Position numbers and translations under genes: made by a program
Notes under the pieces: model-generated
Database searches by the model: none
The model's input: only the letters and a program-made list of their open reading frames with translations
Told to the model about the DNA's origin: nothing
Assembly: GCA_010015655.1 (NCBI GenBank)
Contig: ML976735.1
Span: forward strand, 46,727-110,726
DNA length: 64,000 nucleotides
Reading direction: 5' to 3'
Origin: Bimuria novae-zelandiae CBS 107.79
Taxonomy: Eukaryota > Ascomycota > Dothideomycetes > Pleosporales > Didymosphaeriaceae
Part shown: positions 1 to 12,347 of the stretch, one piece after another
Layout: each line of letters starts with the position of its first letter
Numbering within the stretch: the stretch's first letter is position 1

Positions 1-564
1 CGACTACCTAGAACAGCATGGAGAGCCTATATTAATTGGCCTCTACGACAGCTCAAGGAGATTCTTCGTAGTAGGAAGGTAATTGGCTATACAAAGTTTA
101 CAAAGGAGCAATGCCTACAGAGGTTGTGGGACGACGATACCGAGTTCGCCGCATACCAGGATGCCCGCCAGCCGCCGCCGCCGCCACTACAGGAGATCTC
201 TATAAACAAACCACCAAGGATAAAGACTATCGCGACAACAGACTGGGAGGAGCGAGAGCTTGCCCGGGGCAATACATTCACATCTACATTTGATTTGCAG
301 TCATGGGTTGCCCTTGGCAAGAGCTCCCAGAGCTTCAACTCACAGGACTCTGCATACGCCTCACAGCCTGAACAACAACCTCAACACCAAGAGATATCTA
401 TACAGACGTCTTACCTGCAGTCTCAACAGCCTCAGTTTACTATATATGAGGACGCTGGCGCTGGGAGCGACGTTGACGCTGCTGGGTCTACAGACGATGA
501 GGCGACATGCGGCAACATCCCTACATCGCCGCAACCTTATGTATCTCCACCACCACATATCTGA
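1..564 (+). CDS. 3' part of an unidentified protein, runs off the window start
   Basis: Frame 1 is open from the first base to a TGA at 562-564 (187 codons). I do not recognise the protein. Its first 45 residues are basic and helical-looking (a WPLRQLKEILRSRK-type stretch that loosely recalls a SAP-like helix pair). The rest is low complexity: a proline run near residues 54-60, then a Gln/Ser-rich tail with several QQPQ-type clusters and an acidic patch. No catalytic motif is visible. A MITE starts 215 bp downstream. It could be the tail of a host gene or of a transposon-encoded protein; the missing 5' part prevents a choice. Confidence 0.4.
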   Translation, partial: RLPRTAWRAYINWPLRQLKEILRSRKVIGYTKFTKEQCLQRLWDDDTEFAAYQDARQPPPPPLQEISINKPPRIKTIATTDWEERELARGNTFTSTFDLQSWVALGKSSQSFNSQDSAYASQPEQQPQHQEISIQTSYLQSQQPQFTIYEDAGAGSDVDAAGSTDDEATCGNIPTSPQPYVSPPPHI

Positions 565-779
565 TTTTTATGAAATTCAAAAGTCCTATAGATTTAGACC
601 GTAGAATCAAGAAAATCCGAAAAGTATCAAAATCTATGGTGTTGTTGTGGAGATGCAGGCCACTGATCTATTTTGACGATGTTTGACGTTGCAAGCGTCT
701 CAGCGCGATACCTCCTACGGTTACGTCGCCACCTGCAGCTAGCAGCTAGGCTATCTATTAATTGCAAAACTCTACGGTA

Positions 780-1010
780 CGAGGAGCTCGTTTTTAGTGA
801 GTTATATACCAAGGTATCTTCGAGGTGACAGTGCTGCACCACAACCATAATCTTTAATGATAATTTGTAACAGTCTAGGAGGTAAAAGAAACAATTTAAG
901 GCTATTTTCCTATACATTTAATATTTTGTATTATTATATTAAAGATTTGTGGTGTGGTGCTGTTAGATAGAAATACCTTGGCTTATGACTCACTAAGAAC
1001 GAGCTCCTCG
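780..1010. mobile_element. MITE copy 1, Tc1/mariner-type (TA target site)
   Basis: A 231-bp element with long imperfect terminal inverted repeats: the left end begins CGAGGAGCTCGTTTTTAGTG and the right end is its inverted copy with one mismatch in that stretch. The inverted similarity continues for about 65 bp with interruptions (the CCAAGGTAT motif recurs inside both ends). TA dinucleotides at 778-779 and 1011-1012 flank it as target-site duplication. The interior is AT-rich and non-coding. A second copy of almost identical size lies at 4365-4596. Confidence 0.88.
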
Positions 1011-1012
1011 TA

Positions 1013-4000
1013 CGCGTCTTGGGGGCCTCGCCTGGCCTGGCTGGAGCTGTGTTGACTTGAACGTGAGGGTTGGCTGGGGCGGAAACCGAGACCCGGCGTT
1101 GAGGGGACGAGGAACTGGATAGCTCCGGTCTTACACTGTTTGGAGAATCTATGCATGAGAGTTAGTGCGCATGACTGCAGTCCAGCGACCGAGGGAGCTG
1201 ATTCGAACGAGTGCAGCGCAGCAGACGATGACGGGTGGAACTGCCGTGGGAGGGTTCGCATTCGCTCACGTTGCGCAAATCCCCCGCCTCACGTTGACCA
1301 GACTCTTCGTACAATGCATGTTATGTGCCCCGAAGTAGCAGATTGAGCGATGCACGTATTGAGCTAATGTCGTTGCGACCGGAGCACCTCACAGTCTAGC
1401 AGGCTAGTATCAGGCTAGTAGCAAGTACGACACTTACGGGATGTCGCACAGCGGGCAGGCACCCAACTGCGGTGTCGCTAGCCTTAACCATCCTAGTGCA
1501 GTAATCGTCCCTCAATACCGAACTCCCTCTACACATCGTGCAACCGGGGTCCATGTCAAGCACAAGCCTACCGGTGAAGAACCTTCCAGTGCGTTGCACC
1601 GCAGGCGGTCTCCGCTAGAAAGAGCGAGGTGCAGTGTAAGCTGCGCATGAACACGCCCACCTTGTGCGTCAGCTCAATCTGGGGTATTGGAGGTCCGAGG
1701 TTGCACGGTAGACGGCGCTGACCAGGGGTCTCGTGTGGTTTCGGACCATTGATGCGATATGGGGACACACATCAGCATGTCATGAAGCCCAAATGCGGGG
1801 CGTAAAGGCGTTGGCGAGGGTTGAGATCTGATCTGATCGCATTACACAGCACTGGTCGGTGAAGAAGATGCAATGCACCTGCGAGGGTCTGCCCTGGAGT
1901 GAGGTGGTGAGTATGTAGACGCTGTGCAGGGGTCAAGCTTGCGGCAAAATAATGAGATGGAATATGTAGTGCTTGGGTAAGTACGGTGAGTCTTAGAGGT
2001 AAGGTTGCAGGGCGATTTTCGAAGGATCATGTCGCAACCGTGCGCCGATATGATTGCGCTGCCTTGCATGCAGGAACATGCGAGTAAGAGTAAGGTCGCC
2101 GCCGGAGCATTTCCACGCGAAGAAGAATGTGGCTAGTGTCAATGTCCGGGTGTTGAGGCCATGCAAAAACTTTGTCCGCTAGATTGTATGATGTGAGTGA
2201 TGTATGGCGCGAAGGGAGTGCATATGTTGACGATGTCCTGCTTGGCGACAGAACCGGTCAAACCGACTTTGAAGGAGACGTAGGTACGACCCAGGAACTG
2301 CGACGTTGCTTTTGACTTCGTTACACAGACAGCGATTAGCGGCACTATCGAAGTCTGCCGTGCATGACATGCAAAGTTAGTCTCGGTGGCACTGGGAGTT
2401 CCGGTGAAAAGGTCTTGGCTCCATGGACATCCCTTACGTACGGTGCATCTTCGGTCGGTAGAGCAGGCCAAGGGCAATGGCATGCACACGTCGACATGCT
2501 ATAACTTGATTAGAAGTGATCGCCATGAAGTGAAGCTGACGCTTACAGCCCGGTATGGGCAAGTTTGTGTTTGTCATGGTCAATGCCTTGCGATATGCAG
2601 TGTGACTGCCTGCAGAAGCGGGATGGATTCAGACGATCATGGTCGTCTGGGAATAGTGTTTACTGTGCAGAACGCTATGAGGCCTGAGCTGGTCAGCGAC
2701 GAGCCAAAGCCCTACAGCTTGCTGCATGAACTGATGCTAGCACGAGGCACAGTCTACAGGCTTCGATCGTACCTGTTGCGTGCTGCGGCGGGGTAATCGC
2801 TACAGGCCGAGGCTAGTTCAGCTCCGTTTAAGTTCGAAATCAGGAGGCAGGTTTATATCCGCGTGGAGCGGATATTGCGGCTTAGTTTGCATAAGCTTGC
2901 AAGAGGTATGGTGCGGAGGTGACACGGTAGGATAGGCTGACGGACGAAGGGCTTGTAGTCGCCACAAACGTGGCATCGTGGGAGTGATTACCGCCATTCA
3001 TGATCGTCAGTCAGCGTGTCGCTTGCACTCATTGCATGGACCAAGTCAGTCCGTTTGGTGGCACAAAACCGGGACGAGGAAGCAACCGTAAGGCGAGCGT
3101 AAGCGAAGTTTAACGCAACCTGATAGCACGGCATTCCACCTTGTTAGCCGGGAATCAGCGAACAGCTGTCACATTTAATTCCACACAATGAATAAAGACG
3201 CACCTCGGTGGGTAAGCTAGACGGATAGCATTGGTCGTTTGCGTCCGATCATAAGTCGCGGCTAGCTGAACGTGCGACGCGGTTCATGCAGGCAATATCG
3301 AAGGAGTAGGGGGTGACTTGATCTGGATTTCAGCTCTGCAGGCTCGCGGGGTGGTTAGCACGCTGCACCCAGAGCCCGCATTACGAGCAGAGTGGCAGAT
3401 GTGGTTAGTGTTACGTTCACCTACAGCGGGATCAATCATGCACTCCGCATTCTGTATATGAATCTGGCAGACTACTTCTCGTAGAAAGTGGCTTATTTAT
3501 GTTTTGGAGAAGACAATCAACAACTTCAACCGTCTGAAAGATGATTCGGTGCCGACCCGCAGGTTCGCGGCGGCGGGAGTCCAGCCGGAGATGGAAGGTA
3601 ATATGCTTTTTCGGGTCAAGACGGCACGGCAAAAGCTGACGTGGGGGCAACATCCTGCTCCCTAGTAATTCGGAGCCGAACCGAAGATGTACCTCTCTGG
3701 GTACAAGATCAGTACATAAGACGTCCAGACCGGGGAGTGAGAGCCACGTGATCTGTTCCTGCCGGGTGCCTATATCTCCGTCAAAGTCCGTGCAAATCTG
3801 GCGGGCAAGCAGGAGCAACGTTTGAATCGCAACAGGATCGGATCGTCAAACAGGTAAGGCGGAGCTCGTGCGACCTTCCTGGCGCCGATGTCTTCCATGC
3901 TCGTCTCGTTTGCTTGTGCCTTCTTCGCAATGGTGGAAGATGGTAAGCCGGTACACTATCAGTGTCCAGAGCACCAACTGTGACAATTTTTTGAACAGTG

Positions 4001-4362
4001 ATAGCGACAAACGAGTGGTGTGCCCTAGGACAAGTTGTTCTGCTGTTAGACGTAATATTCTTAGCGTAGTACAGTTGTTAGCTGCGGGCTGACTTTCGAA
4101 CAATCGCCAGAAAATACCTAGGCAAGTGCCTTGGATGTGTAACGTTTTAGGGCCGTGAAGGAATGGTGGTTGTGCGGCTCTGCACTGCAGGTCATAGGCG
4201 TTCCTGCAGCCGCAAGTGTGGAGCTTTCCGAACCGGGGCGGCAGCGAATACCGAGTATACTTGGGACATCCAAAGACACGGTGAGTAGATCAATGGGTTA
4301 AAACCTGGGTTGTGGTGAGCAGATCAATGAGTTAGAACCTAGGTCGAGGTGTCCAGTTGAAG
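1013..4362. other. gene-poor interval between two MITE copies
   Basis: About 3.3 kb of mixed base composition. ORFs up to 136 codons occur (for example 2386-2796 on plus and 3432-3818 on minus), but none shows a recognisable domain, plausible intron structure or conserved motif. The sequence is not obviously RIP-mutated. I see no RNA gene. A 34-bp tandem duplication lies at its right end. Confidence 0.5.
4281..4348. repeat. 34-bp imperfect tandem duplication
   Basis: Two adjacent units (4281-4314 and 4315-4348), each beginning GTGAG.AGATCAATG, differ at a few positions, several of them G/A changes. The pair ends just before the TA target site of MITE copy 2. Confidence 0.7.
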
Positions 4363-4364
4363 TA

Positions 4365-4596
4365 CGAGGAGCTCGTTTTTAGTGAAGCATATGCCAAGAT
4401 TTTTGGATCTGACAGCCCAACATTAAAACCCTTAAAAATAATTATTAAAAAAAGGTAAATATATAAGAAAGTAGTACTAAATTTCCTCTTTTAGCTCTTA
4501 AATTTTTATAAATTAATATTTGATATTGCGGTTGTAATGCAGCACTGTTAGATTGAAAAAACCTTGGTGAATTCCTCACTAAAAACGAGCTCCTCA
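4365..4596. mobile_element. MITE copy 2, Tc1/mariner-type (TA target site)
   Basis: A 232-bp element whose termini match copy 1 (CGAGGAGCTCGTTTTTAGTG at the left, the inverted version at the right with a terminal G-to-A change). TA at 4363-4364 and 4597-4598 is the target-site duplication. The inner motifs CCAAG and CAGTGCTGCA-like blocks are shared with copy 1. The interior is very AT-rich and non-coding. It ends 300 bp upstream of the UPF1 start codon. Confidence 0.88.
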
Positions 4597-4896
4597 TACT
4601 CGAGGTTGAGTGCTGAGGCGCAAACGGTGCACAGACTGCCAAGCCCTGTGAAGCTCCGACAGCCGACGCGAATGTGGGAGGAGCAGCCCACTACTTGTTC
4701 AACACAGACAGTCTTTCGCCGCCACCCACGTCGCCGCGCTGCGCACACGGCCTGGTTCCAAGAGATGGTGTAAAGAAAACGGACGGTCTTAACATTCCCA
4801 GAACATCACCCACCAGCACCGACTGGCCCCTCGACTGCCACCCGCGCGCATCAAATTCCAAAAAACATCCACCCTAGCGGAGGCGGCCCAACAACC

Positions 4897-7800
4897 ATGG
4901 AGGGCGCCTTCACGCACATGGGCAACCACCTGGTGTCCGACTCTGCCGCCACTATTAACGCTGGTGCCGGCGACGACGAGAGCATCCTGGACGGCGACCT
5001 TTCCCGCGGAATGACGGGCTCCCGGCGGCGCCGCATGGACGATGAAGAGACGGACATGTACGATGACGACGACGATATGGAGAGCCTGGTGAGCATGCCT
5101 GTAGATGGCACCAACGGCAAGGCTGGAGCCAAGGGGGAGGACGAGGAGGTTGTCGAGCTCCCGGCACATGCATGCGCGTGAGTCCAGAAACCCACAGCCA
5201 GCCTGCATGCATGCAATACTAACATAAGCCCAGATATTGCGGCATTCACAACGCCGGGAGCGTGGTCAAGTGTCTGGCCTGCAACAAGTGGTTCTGCAGC
5301 GCCCGCGGCAACACGTCCTCCTCGCACATCATCAACCACCTTGTCCGCGCCCGTCACAAGGAGGTGCAGCTGCACCCGCTTTCCTCGCTCGGCGACACCA
5401 TCCTCGAATGCTACAACTGCGGCACTAAGAACGTCTTTTTGCTCGGCTTCATCCCTGCCAAATCGGACACCGTCGTGGTGCTTCTCTGCCGCCAGCCGTG
5501 CGCCGCCATGCCGTCGCAGAAGGATATGAACTGGGACACGTCGCGCTGGCAGCCGCTGATCGAAGATCGTTCCTTCCTTCCCTGGCTGGTACCCCCACCC
5601 ACTGACCAAGAGCAGCTTCGCGCCCGCCACCTGAGCCCGCAGATGATTGCCAAGCTGGAGGAGTTGTGGAAGGACAACGCGTCTGCCACCATTGCCGATC
5701 TGGAGAAGGGCGCCGGTCAAGAGGAAGTCATTGCCAAGGTCCTACTCCGCTACGACGACGCTTTCCAATACCAAAATGTGTTCGGGCCGCTTGTGAAAAT
5801 TGAAGCAGACTACGACCGCAAGCTGAAAGAGTCGCAGTCTCAGGACGGACTGATTGTGCGCTGGGATATGGCGCTGAACAACAAGCACACTGCTAGCTTT
5901 GTGCTCCCCAAGCTCGAACTCGGTGACGTAAAGCTCGCCGTGGGTGACGAAATGCGTCTGCGGTACACTGGGGAGCTCCGTCCGCACTGGGAGGGCGTTG
6001 GCTATGTGATCAAGATCCCAAACAACCAATCGGACGAAGTCACGATCGAACTGCGAACTAAGGGTGATCACAAGTCCGTGCCGACCGAATGTACCCACAA
6101 TTTCAGCGCCGACTACGTGTGGAAAGCCACTTCTTTCGACCGCATGCAACATGCCATGAAGACATTCGCCATTGATGAAATGAGCGTCTCGGGCTACATT
6201 TTCCACCGCCTTCTTGGCCACGAGGTTGCTTCCGCACCCATGAAGATTCAAATGCCTCGCAAGTTCAGCGTCCCTGGCCTCCCTGAGCTTAACGGCAGTC
6301 AGATCAACGCAGTCAAAAGCGTGCTACAGAAACCATTGAGCTTGATCCAGGGCCCCCCAGGTACTGGAAAAACCGTCACTTCTGCGACTATCATCTACCA
6401 CCTTTGCAAAATAAATGGTGGGCCAGTGCTAGTCTGCGCTCCTTCCAACGTTGCTGTTGACCAGCTTTGTGAGCGCATTCACTTGACGGGTCTGAAAACG
6501 GTGCGTGTCACCGCCAAATCACGGGAAGACGTGGAATCATCTGTCAACTTCCTGTCGCTCCATGAGCAGGTCCGCATGAATGACACGAACGTGGAGTTGA
6601 ACAAGCTCAACCAACTCAAGAGCGATGTCGGAGAGCTTTCGAGCCAGGATGAGAAGAAGTTCAAGCAGCTTACCCGTGCTGCTGAGCGCGAGATTCTCAA
6701 CGCCGCCGATGTCATTTGCTGCACCTGTGTTGGCGCCGGCGACCCTCGCCTTTCCAAAATGAAATTCAGGACCGTCTTGATAGATGAATCGACGCAGTCG
6801 GCGGAACCTGAATGCATGATTCCTCTTGTCCTCGGTTGCAAACAGGTTGTGTTGGTAGGAGATCATCAACAGCTTGGGCCCGTCATCATGAACAAAAAGG
6901 CCGCAACAGCCGGTCTTAACCAGTCCTTGTTCGAGCGACTGGTCATCCTTGGCTGCTCTCCGATCCGACTGCAGGTGCAGTATCGTATGCACCCTTGTCT
7001 TTCTGAGTTCCCATCGAACATGTTCTACGAAGGTTCGCTGCAGAATGGTGTCACCATGCAAGACCGCATCCGTCGCGACGTCGACTTCCCTTGGCCCGTT
7101 GCTGATAACCCGATGATGTTTTGGTCTAACATTGGAGCGGAGGAGATCTCAGCGTCAGGAACGTCGTATCTCAACCGCACAGAAGCTCAGAACGTGGAGA
7201 AGATTGTTACCCGCTTCTTCAAGGCCGGTGTTCTTCCAGGCGACATTGGTATCATCACGCCGTACGAGGGACAGCGTAGCTACGTGGTCAGCTCCATGCA
7301 GGCCACAGGAAGCTTCAAAAAGGAGAACTACAAGGAGGTCGAGGTTGCGTCTGTCGACGCTTTCCAGGGACGTGAAAAAGACTTCATCATCCTTTCTTGC
7401 GTTCGTTCCAATGACCATCAAGGAATCGGTTTCTTGAGCGACCCTCGCCGTCTCAACGTGGCACTCACGCGAGCAAAGTATGGTCTAGTCATACTAGGCA
7501 ACCCGAAGGTTCTCTCGAAGCACCCACTGTGGCATTATCTACTTCTCCATTTCAAAGAGCGCAACTGCCTTGTGGAGGGCCCTTTGACCAACTTGCAGGT
7601 TTCACTTCTCCAGTTCAGCCGTCCGAAGCAGTCTTACCGTGGCCCACAGCGCTACCAGATGGCTTACCAGCACGCCAATGCGATGACTTCTGGTCGCCAA
7701 CCCGCCGGATGGAACGCAAACAAGCGTCAAGAGTATAACGACAACGGTTCCATCGTCGGATATATTCCCGATGACGTCTCTTCCGTACACTCTTCAGCCC

Positions 7801-8207
7801 TTGGTGGTGGCGGAGTCAATGTGCCATCCAATTATCCTCCGATGTTCTCCAATTTTCAGGATAGCTGGCCTCTACCTGGTCGCAATGGCGCCCACAAGAA
7901 CAAGAATGGAACACCCAGCATCGCTGGCGAGTCGGTTGCAGCTAGTGAAATGACTGACACGAGCACCACTGGTCCGGGTGGCATCAGTCTGACGGGCTTG
8001 AGCTTGAACGACTACACCAAGCCTACTTCCTTGAGCCAGTCTGATCGCTTGAACCGGTTCGTTGAGTCAACGCGCCGCAACGAAAACGTTCCTGGCAACT
8101 ACGTGGGCAACCGTGGCCTCCGAGGACTCGGCGCCGATGATGATGACGCTAGGAGTGTCTCGACGGCTTTCGCCAGCCAAATTGGTGGGCCGGCAAATTA
8201 CGACTGA
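4897..8207 (+). CDS. UPF1: UPF1/NAM7 ATP-dependent RNA helicase, nonsense-mediated decay
   Basis: Two exons (4897-5177, 5234-8207) joined by a 56-bp GT-AG intron give 1084 residues, the normal UPF1 length. After an acidic N-terminus, the Cys/His-rich UPF2-binding zinc domain spans roughly residues 94-180 ([20 protein letters not shown]). Superfamily 1 helicase motifs follow: Walker A GPPGTGKT at about 467-474, Walker B-like [10 protein letters not shown] at about 611, [22 protein letters not shown] and [11 protein letters not shown] at about 832. The Ser/Gln-rich C-terminal tail is typical. In this family the protein is cytoplasmic, unwinds RNA and commits mRNAs with premature stops to decay. 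The first ATG in frame is used; the intron interrupts the zinc domain's first cysteine block. No defects are visible. Confidence 0.97.
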
Positions 8208-9600
8208 TCGTATTGTAACATTATTACATCACCGGATTGAGTTTCAGGTACTGAACAAACACCTACTGTCGCTGACGTGCGCGCACTCGCTCTGTGCCAG
8301 ACCTCTTACAGCAACCTTTGCGGCGAGGTATGTCGCCCTGTCAGGATCCCGGACGTCAGAGAATGCCTCCACCGTTTTTGCACCGACACTGCACCTAACT
8401 CAATCAGCAGCTCGTATGGCCCCATGTCGTACTCCCAAGTTCCCGGTCGGGGTATCGTGTGGTCTAGAAAAGAAGGCGGAGGTCGATGCTCGCTGTATTG
8501 GTATCCCGACATGCTGAACAGCCCCCGACCAACATGGCCATTGCGTATTGGCATCGTCCGCCCTCGTGAACAGGGCCGCACCATGGCAGGTCCCATCACT
8601 GTCGCCTGATACTGTCGTTGTCGATGTCAGGCTGCCAGTTGGGATATGGTGTGCGGGCTTCGCGCCTTGTGGCTGGTGGTTGATGGCTTGATATCACGTC
8701 TTCGTTATCAGTGTTCATAGAAAATACGAAAATCATGCTCGTGTCGTTCTGTGAGTGATGTTGTTCCTGTCGGACGACTGGACGATGTGAAGACAACACC
8801 GCGCTTATACTGACTCTTGCTGACAATGCTTCCGTCTTCCCCCTTGGGTCGCTCACTCCTATTGTACTTGCCAGATGTTGCTGCCTCAGATAGATGGAAA
8901 CCAGAAGTTCAACCAAGACTTAAGGACAGAGATGATGAGATGGGTTAACCCGTAACATGGAAGCATACTTTTGGACCCTGGTATCTTAGGAGATATGGTT
9001 TAGGAGATTAGGCAAAAGCGTGGGGGTGGTGAAACTGGTTGATGGAGACTTCTCGACACGGATCGGACTGTGTCCTCTTTCGAGCGGCTTTCTTGCATGT
9101 CTCTAGCTTCCGAGGTGACTATTTCTCCTAGCTGGTACATCGAATTATAGTGAACGTAACGGCGCCGACAAGTGTGCACTGAACTAAGGTTCGGATGGCC
9201 CAGTTCCCGGACACAACGTTATCACTGCACACCCTACCGTCACTTATATAATATGCTTCTCTCTGTACCCTCGCAAATCTTCAATCTTTACCCAGCACTC
9301 TGGAGAAAGTGTGCGGTGTCTACTGTTGAAGATTCGCATCCGCTGGCGAGCAATAAACCAGTACTTCGACCACAGACGCTTGAAATGACTGCAGGGCAGA
9401 AAGCACTTGCTTCTGGGGAGTCACACAGTGCAATGAGTCATCTTCTGGATTAAAGAATGTGCATCATGTCACGCATCTCTCCAGACACCTCATTCACATA
9501 AACGGAAATGATACGCAATAACCAGGCCGCACCGCAAAATTTACATTCGAGCACTGCATTGTTAACGCAATATCTATGAACAGCCATTGTTCTCATGCGT
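8208..9600. other. intergenic interval after UPF1
   Basis: About 1.4 kb containing the UPF1 3' region. Overlapping ORFs of about 100-150 codons near 8062-8609 occur in several frames with no recognisable product and look like shadows. Nothing else is seen. Confidence 0.45.
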
Positions 9601-10386
9601 CAGGCCCGGGTTTCTCCGCCTGCCCGAGAGAACCGAGACATGGCAAGTCGAACCAGGATAGGTCGTCGTCTCGTACTGCTTACATAGTACAGGTATACGA
9701 CTCCATCGTCGGCAAAAGCCGCGGCTCCAAAACCTCAGCTTTCGACACGCACGACCATTCTTATAACCCCTCCCACTGTATACCTTTCGGGTTCCCTGGC
9801 CTGCGGGCCTCCTATGGGGTTTCCAGCAGCAACCTGCACTGGTCCTGGAACAGAGCCGCCAGGGATCCTGGCTGTGAACAGCCAAGTACGCGTAGAAGCC
9901 CTCAACGCTATTTACGGGAGTATTTTTCCGCGTTTGGATGACCCGTTCGTCCTGGAATATCTGCCCGAGGTATATGAAGCGGTGGATACACCCCACCCGT
10001 ATCCAGCAGCTCACGCTCTGCCTCAAGATCTTAGGCGATGTCGGCATGTGAATGCATGATGGAGAGCAGAACCTCGTGCTCACGGCCAAGTTTGAGGTCT
10101 TCGACGTCGACTTTTTGCGCCGGTTGAAGAGTTTGCGCGTGATTAGGTTTTTCATCAAGGTTTGCGTTAGGTGGAGGGATTAGAAGTATTTCTCTCCGCG
10201 CCGGCACATTTGTACGTTGCAACGACTAATGCTATTGACCATAGATATCCCATCGAGTCGTTGATCCAGTCCGATGGATTTGGCGATATGCTGCAACGGC
10301 TTGAATCCAGATTGCCGCCCGCGGTGGAAAATCTCTTTGAGGTCCGAGATGCAGAGAAAGAGTGGGCTGGCTGGGAGAGAGCATGA
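9600..10386 (+). pseudogene. decayed F-box/2EXR-like family member, copy A
   Basis: Most eroded member of the local family. The exon 1 end is recognisable at about 9620-9642 as a degraded LPRELRDM block, followed by GCAAGT in place of GTRAGT. Exon 2 starts at 9693 with VYDSIVG, equivalent to IYEYVVG in copy B. After a frameshift the ILAVNSQVRVEALN block appears (about 9880), then another shift to VDFLRRLKSLRVIRF (about 10110), and finally the last exon region (SDGFGDMLQRLESRLP, about 10270). At least two frameshifts make it non-functional as a single product. The order of blocks matches copies B, D, E and F. Confidence 0.7.
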
Positions 10387-10839
10387 TTATATCGTCGACT
10401 CGCAATTTCTGCTGCCGTTGGTAGAAATGAGGGGGTGCAGAGATCCGAGCGGACTTAATGCGGATAGCTGGACGTCTTATGATCGTGCGTAGGGAGCCTG
10501 TATTCGTGGTTTACCACTAGGTTTGCTTGCTCACCCATGCTAGTGTACCGTGGGTAGACTCGCTGCACCAAGAACTGGCGGTCTTTCACCTTTTCAGATA
10601 TGCTTGCTAGTACAAGACATGAACAACCTTCACACTACACGAAGCGATTCTTCTTGGACTTTTCGCGGACGTCCTCACAGAGAAGTTCTTCCGCATGCTC
10701 GTCTTTACTTCCTCTGACGAGCATGCGGGGTGAGCACGTCCACGGGTCAAAACGGATCACATGATCCATGCGGTCCATGGTTATGGTACAGCCAAGGTGA
10801 TGATTCCAGCTCTTGACGGTTTGTTGTGAATGATAGCCT

Positions 10840-12347
10840 TCACAGCGGCAAAGATACCGCGCGCCGACCACGGCTGTTATAATTCTCAGCCGCGAACCTC
10901 TCTTTCTCCTGTTTCAGTATCTTCCTAACATGCTTCTGTAGTGAAGGCTTCTTCTTCTCGACCAACTCGTTCAACTTGTCGTATACATCGACGAAGGTCT
11001 CGTTGACTAGCCCTTGGACGTCCTCGCTCAACTTTTTCACCTTGGCGTTCGCAACGTCGACGAGCTCCTGCGTTAATTTCTCGCATTCAAGGCGTATCTC
11101 TGCAAGAGCTTCCTCCTTCGCGCTGTTCAGATCAAGCTTGTGATCCTCAATCTCTTCAAACAACTGGGCGTCAGTGTATCGACGAAGATCCAGATCGTGG
11201 TCTATGTTGTCCTGCTCAATCTTCTTGACCATCTTCGTTAAAAAGGGCTCGGCGTCGGCCGCGAGGCGTGCAGTGATACGGGCGCCGATAGAGTTCGCAG
11301 CTTCGTTATCCGGCTTCGGAGACGTAGGGATGGTAAATAAGTCGCTGAGCATGTTTGGGAGAATCTGCATAAGATTAGCGGGTTATGGTGACTATCTTTC
11401 TCCAGCACTTACTTTCCGTAGGACTTGTGGGACCATTGTCTCGACTGCGTTCCCAACCACGTCGTGCAGGTCTGGCGCGTTGTATGGAGATGATGGACGG
11501 GGGGGACTAGGTGACACCGTGGTTGTAGTAGCCTTCTCGGTCGGGGAACCTAGAAGAGGGTTCCAGGATGCCGCGTCCGCGGCTTCGATCCGAGGTGTGA
11601 TGAACCTTCGCTTTGTAGGCGACCGTTCAGGCGATGAGCTGCTTGGGGCTGATCATTGTGAAAGACACTGATTAGCGCGACAGTTGCCATGAAGGTTTAC
11701 AAATACTCACCCTGTCTGTGTCGTTTGGCACCCACGTCGGTATATAGGGGCGGTGCTTCACGCGCAGCATCTTCAATGGGGATGAAGATTGTCCAGTCTG
11801 CTTGCCTTGATGATGTTCCTTGGTACTTGTCTACGGGAATACCGACAAGGTTTTCTGGGCGGCTGACCAGGCGGTGGAAGGCTGCGTAGCAGTCGACATG
11901 GAGATAGTTGTGGTCAAATACAATGCAGATTTCTAGTGCACGTGCATGCTCCCGAAGTTGGTGCAAATGGAGCTCATGGCCCGGCTTGGGCGCGATGCCA
12001 CTCGTAGAAGGAGGGCAGCTGACAGTGCATGGTTGGCGGAGAGTCAGATGTAAAGTGTTGCAGGAAGGCGTATCATTTCGTGCAATCTGAGACCGCTGGG
12101 CTCGGGACAGATGTTCCGTAGTGGGCCGCAGGAATGATGTACCAGGTACGAGATTGTTAGCGTCATATGTCAGGACGAACGACTGTTCGGCTTCGAAGCC
12201 GTGAATATGCGCCAAGAAGTAGAGGATGATGGAAGCTTGTTTGTGAGTCTCAGAGTACTTAATTATAAGCCGACACGACGATGGTGCTGCAGGATTGGAT
12301 GAATACACCAGCGCGGGAATATTCCGTAGTAGGGAGCGATATGCCAT
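10840..12347 (-). CDS. coiled-coil protein of unknown function
   Basis: Three exons on the minus strand (12347-11711, 11648-11413, 11364-10840) joined by canonical GTGAGT/CAG and GTAAGT/CAG introns give 465 residues with consistent phases (637+236+525 bp). I do not recognise a named family. The N-terminal 210 residues look like a folded domain (SETHKQASIILYFLAH, SFVLTYDANNLVPGT). A Ser/Pro/Thr-rich linker follows (SSSSPERSPTKRR, SPSPPRPSSP). The C-terminal 170 residues are strongly charged and helical, predicted coiled coil (LEEIEDHKLDLNSAKEEAL, KLSEDVQGLVNETFVDVYDKL), ending in basic RGRR. No signal peptide or membrane segment. It sits inside the array of decayed F-box-like copies but is unrelated and appears intact. 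Confidence 0.75.

Noticed and set aside
2386..2796. 136-codon plus-strand ORF in the gene-poor interval
   Set aside because: No recognisable family, no flanking splice signals and no conserved blocks; not enough to call a gene.
3432..3818. 128-codon minus-strand ORF in the gene-poor interval
   Set aside because: No motif or family resemblance; kept only as intergenic description.
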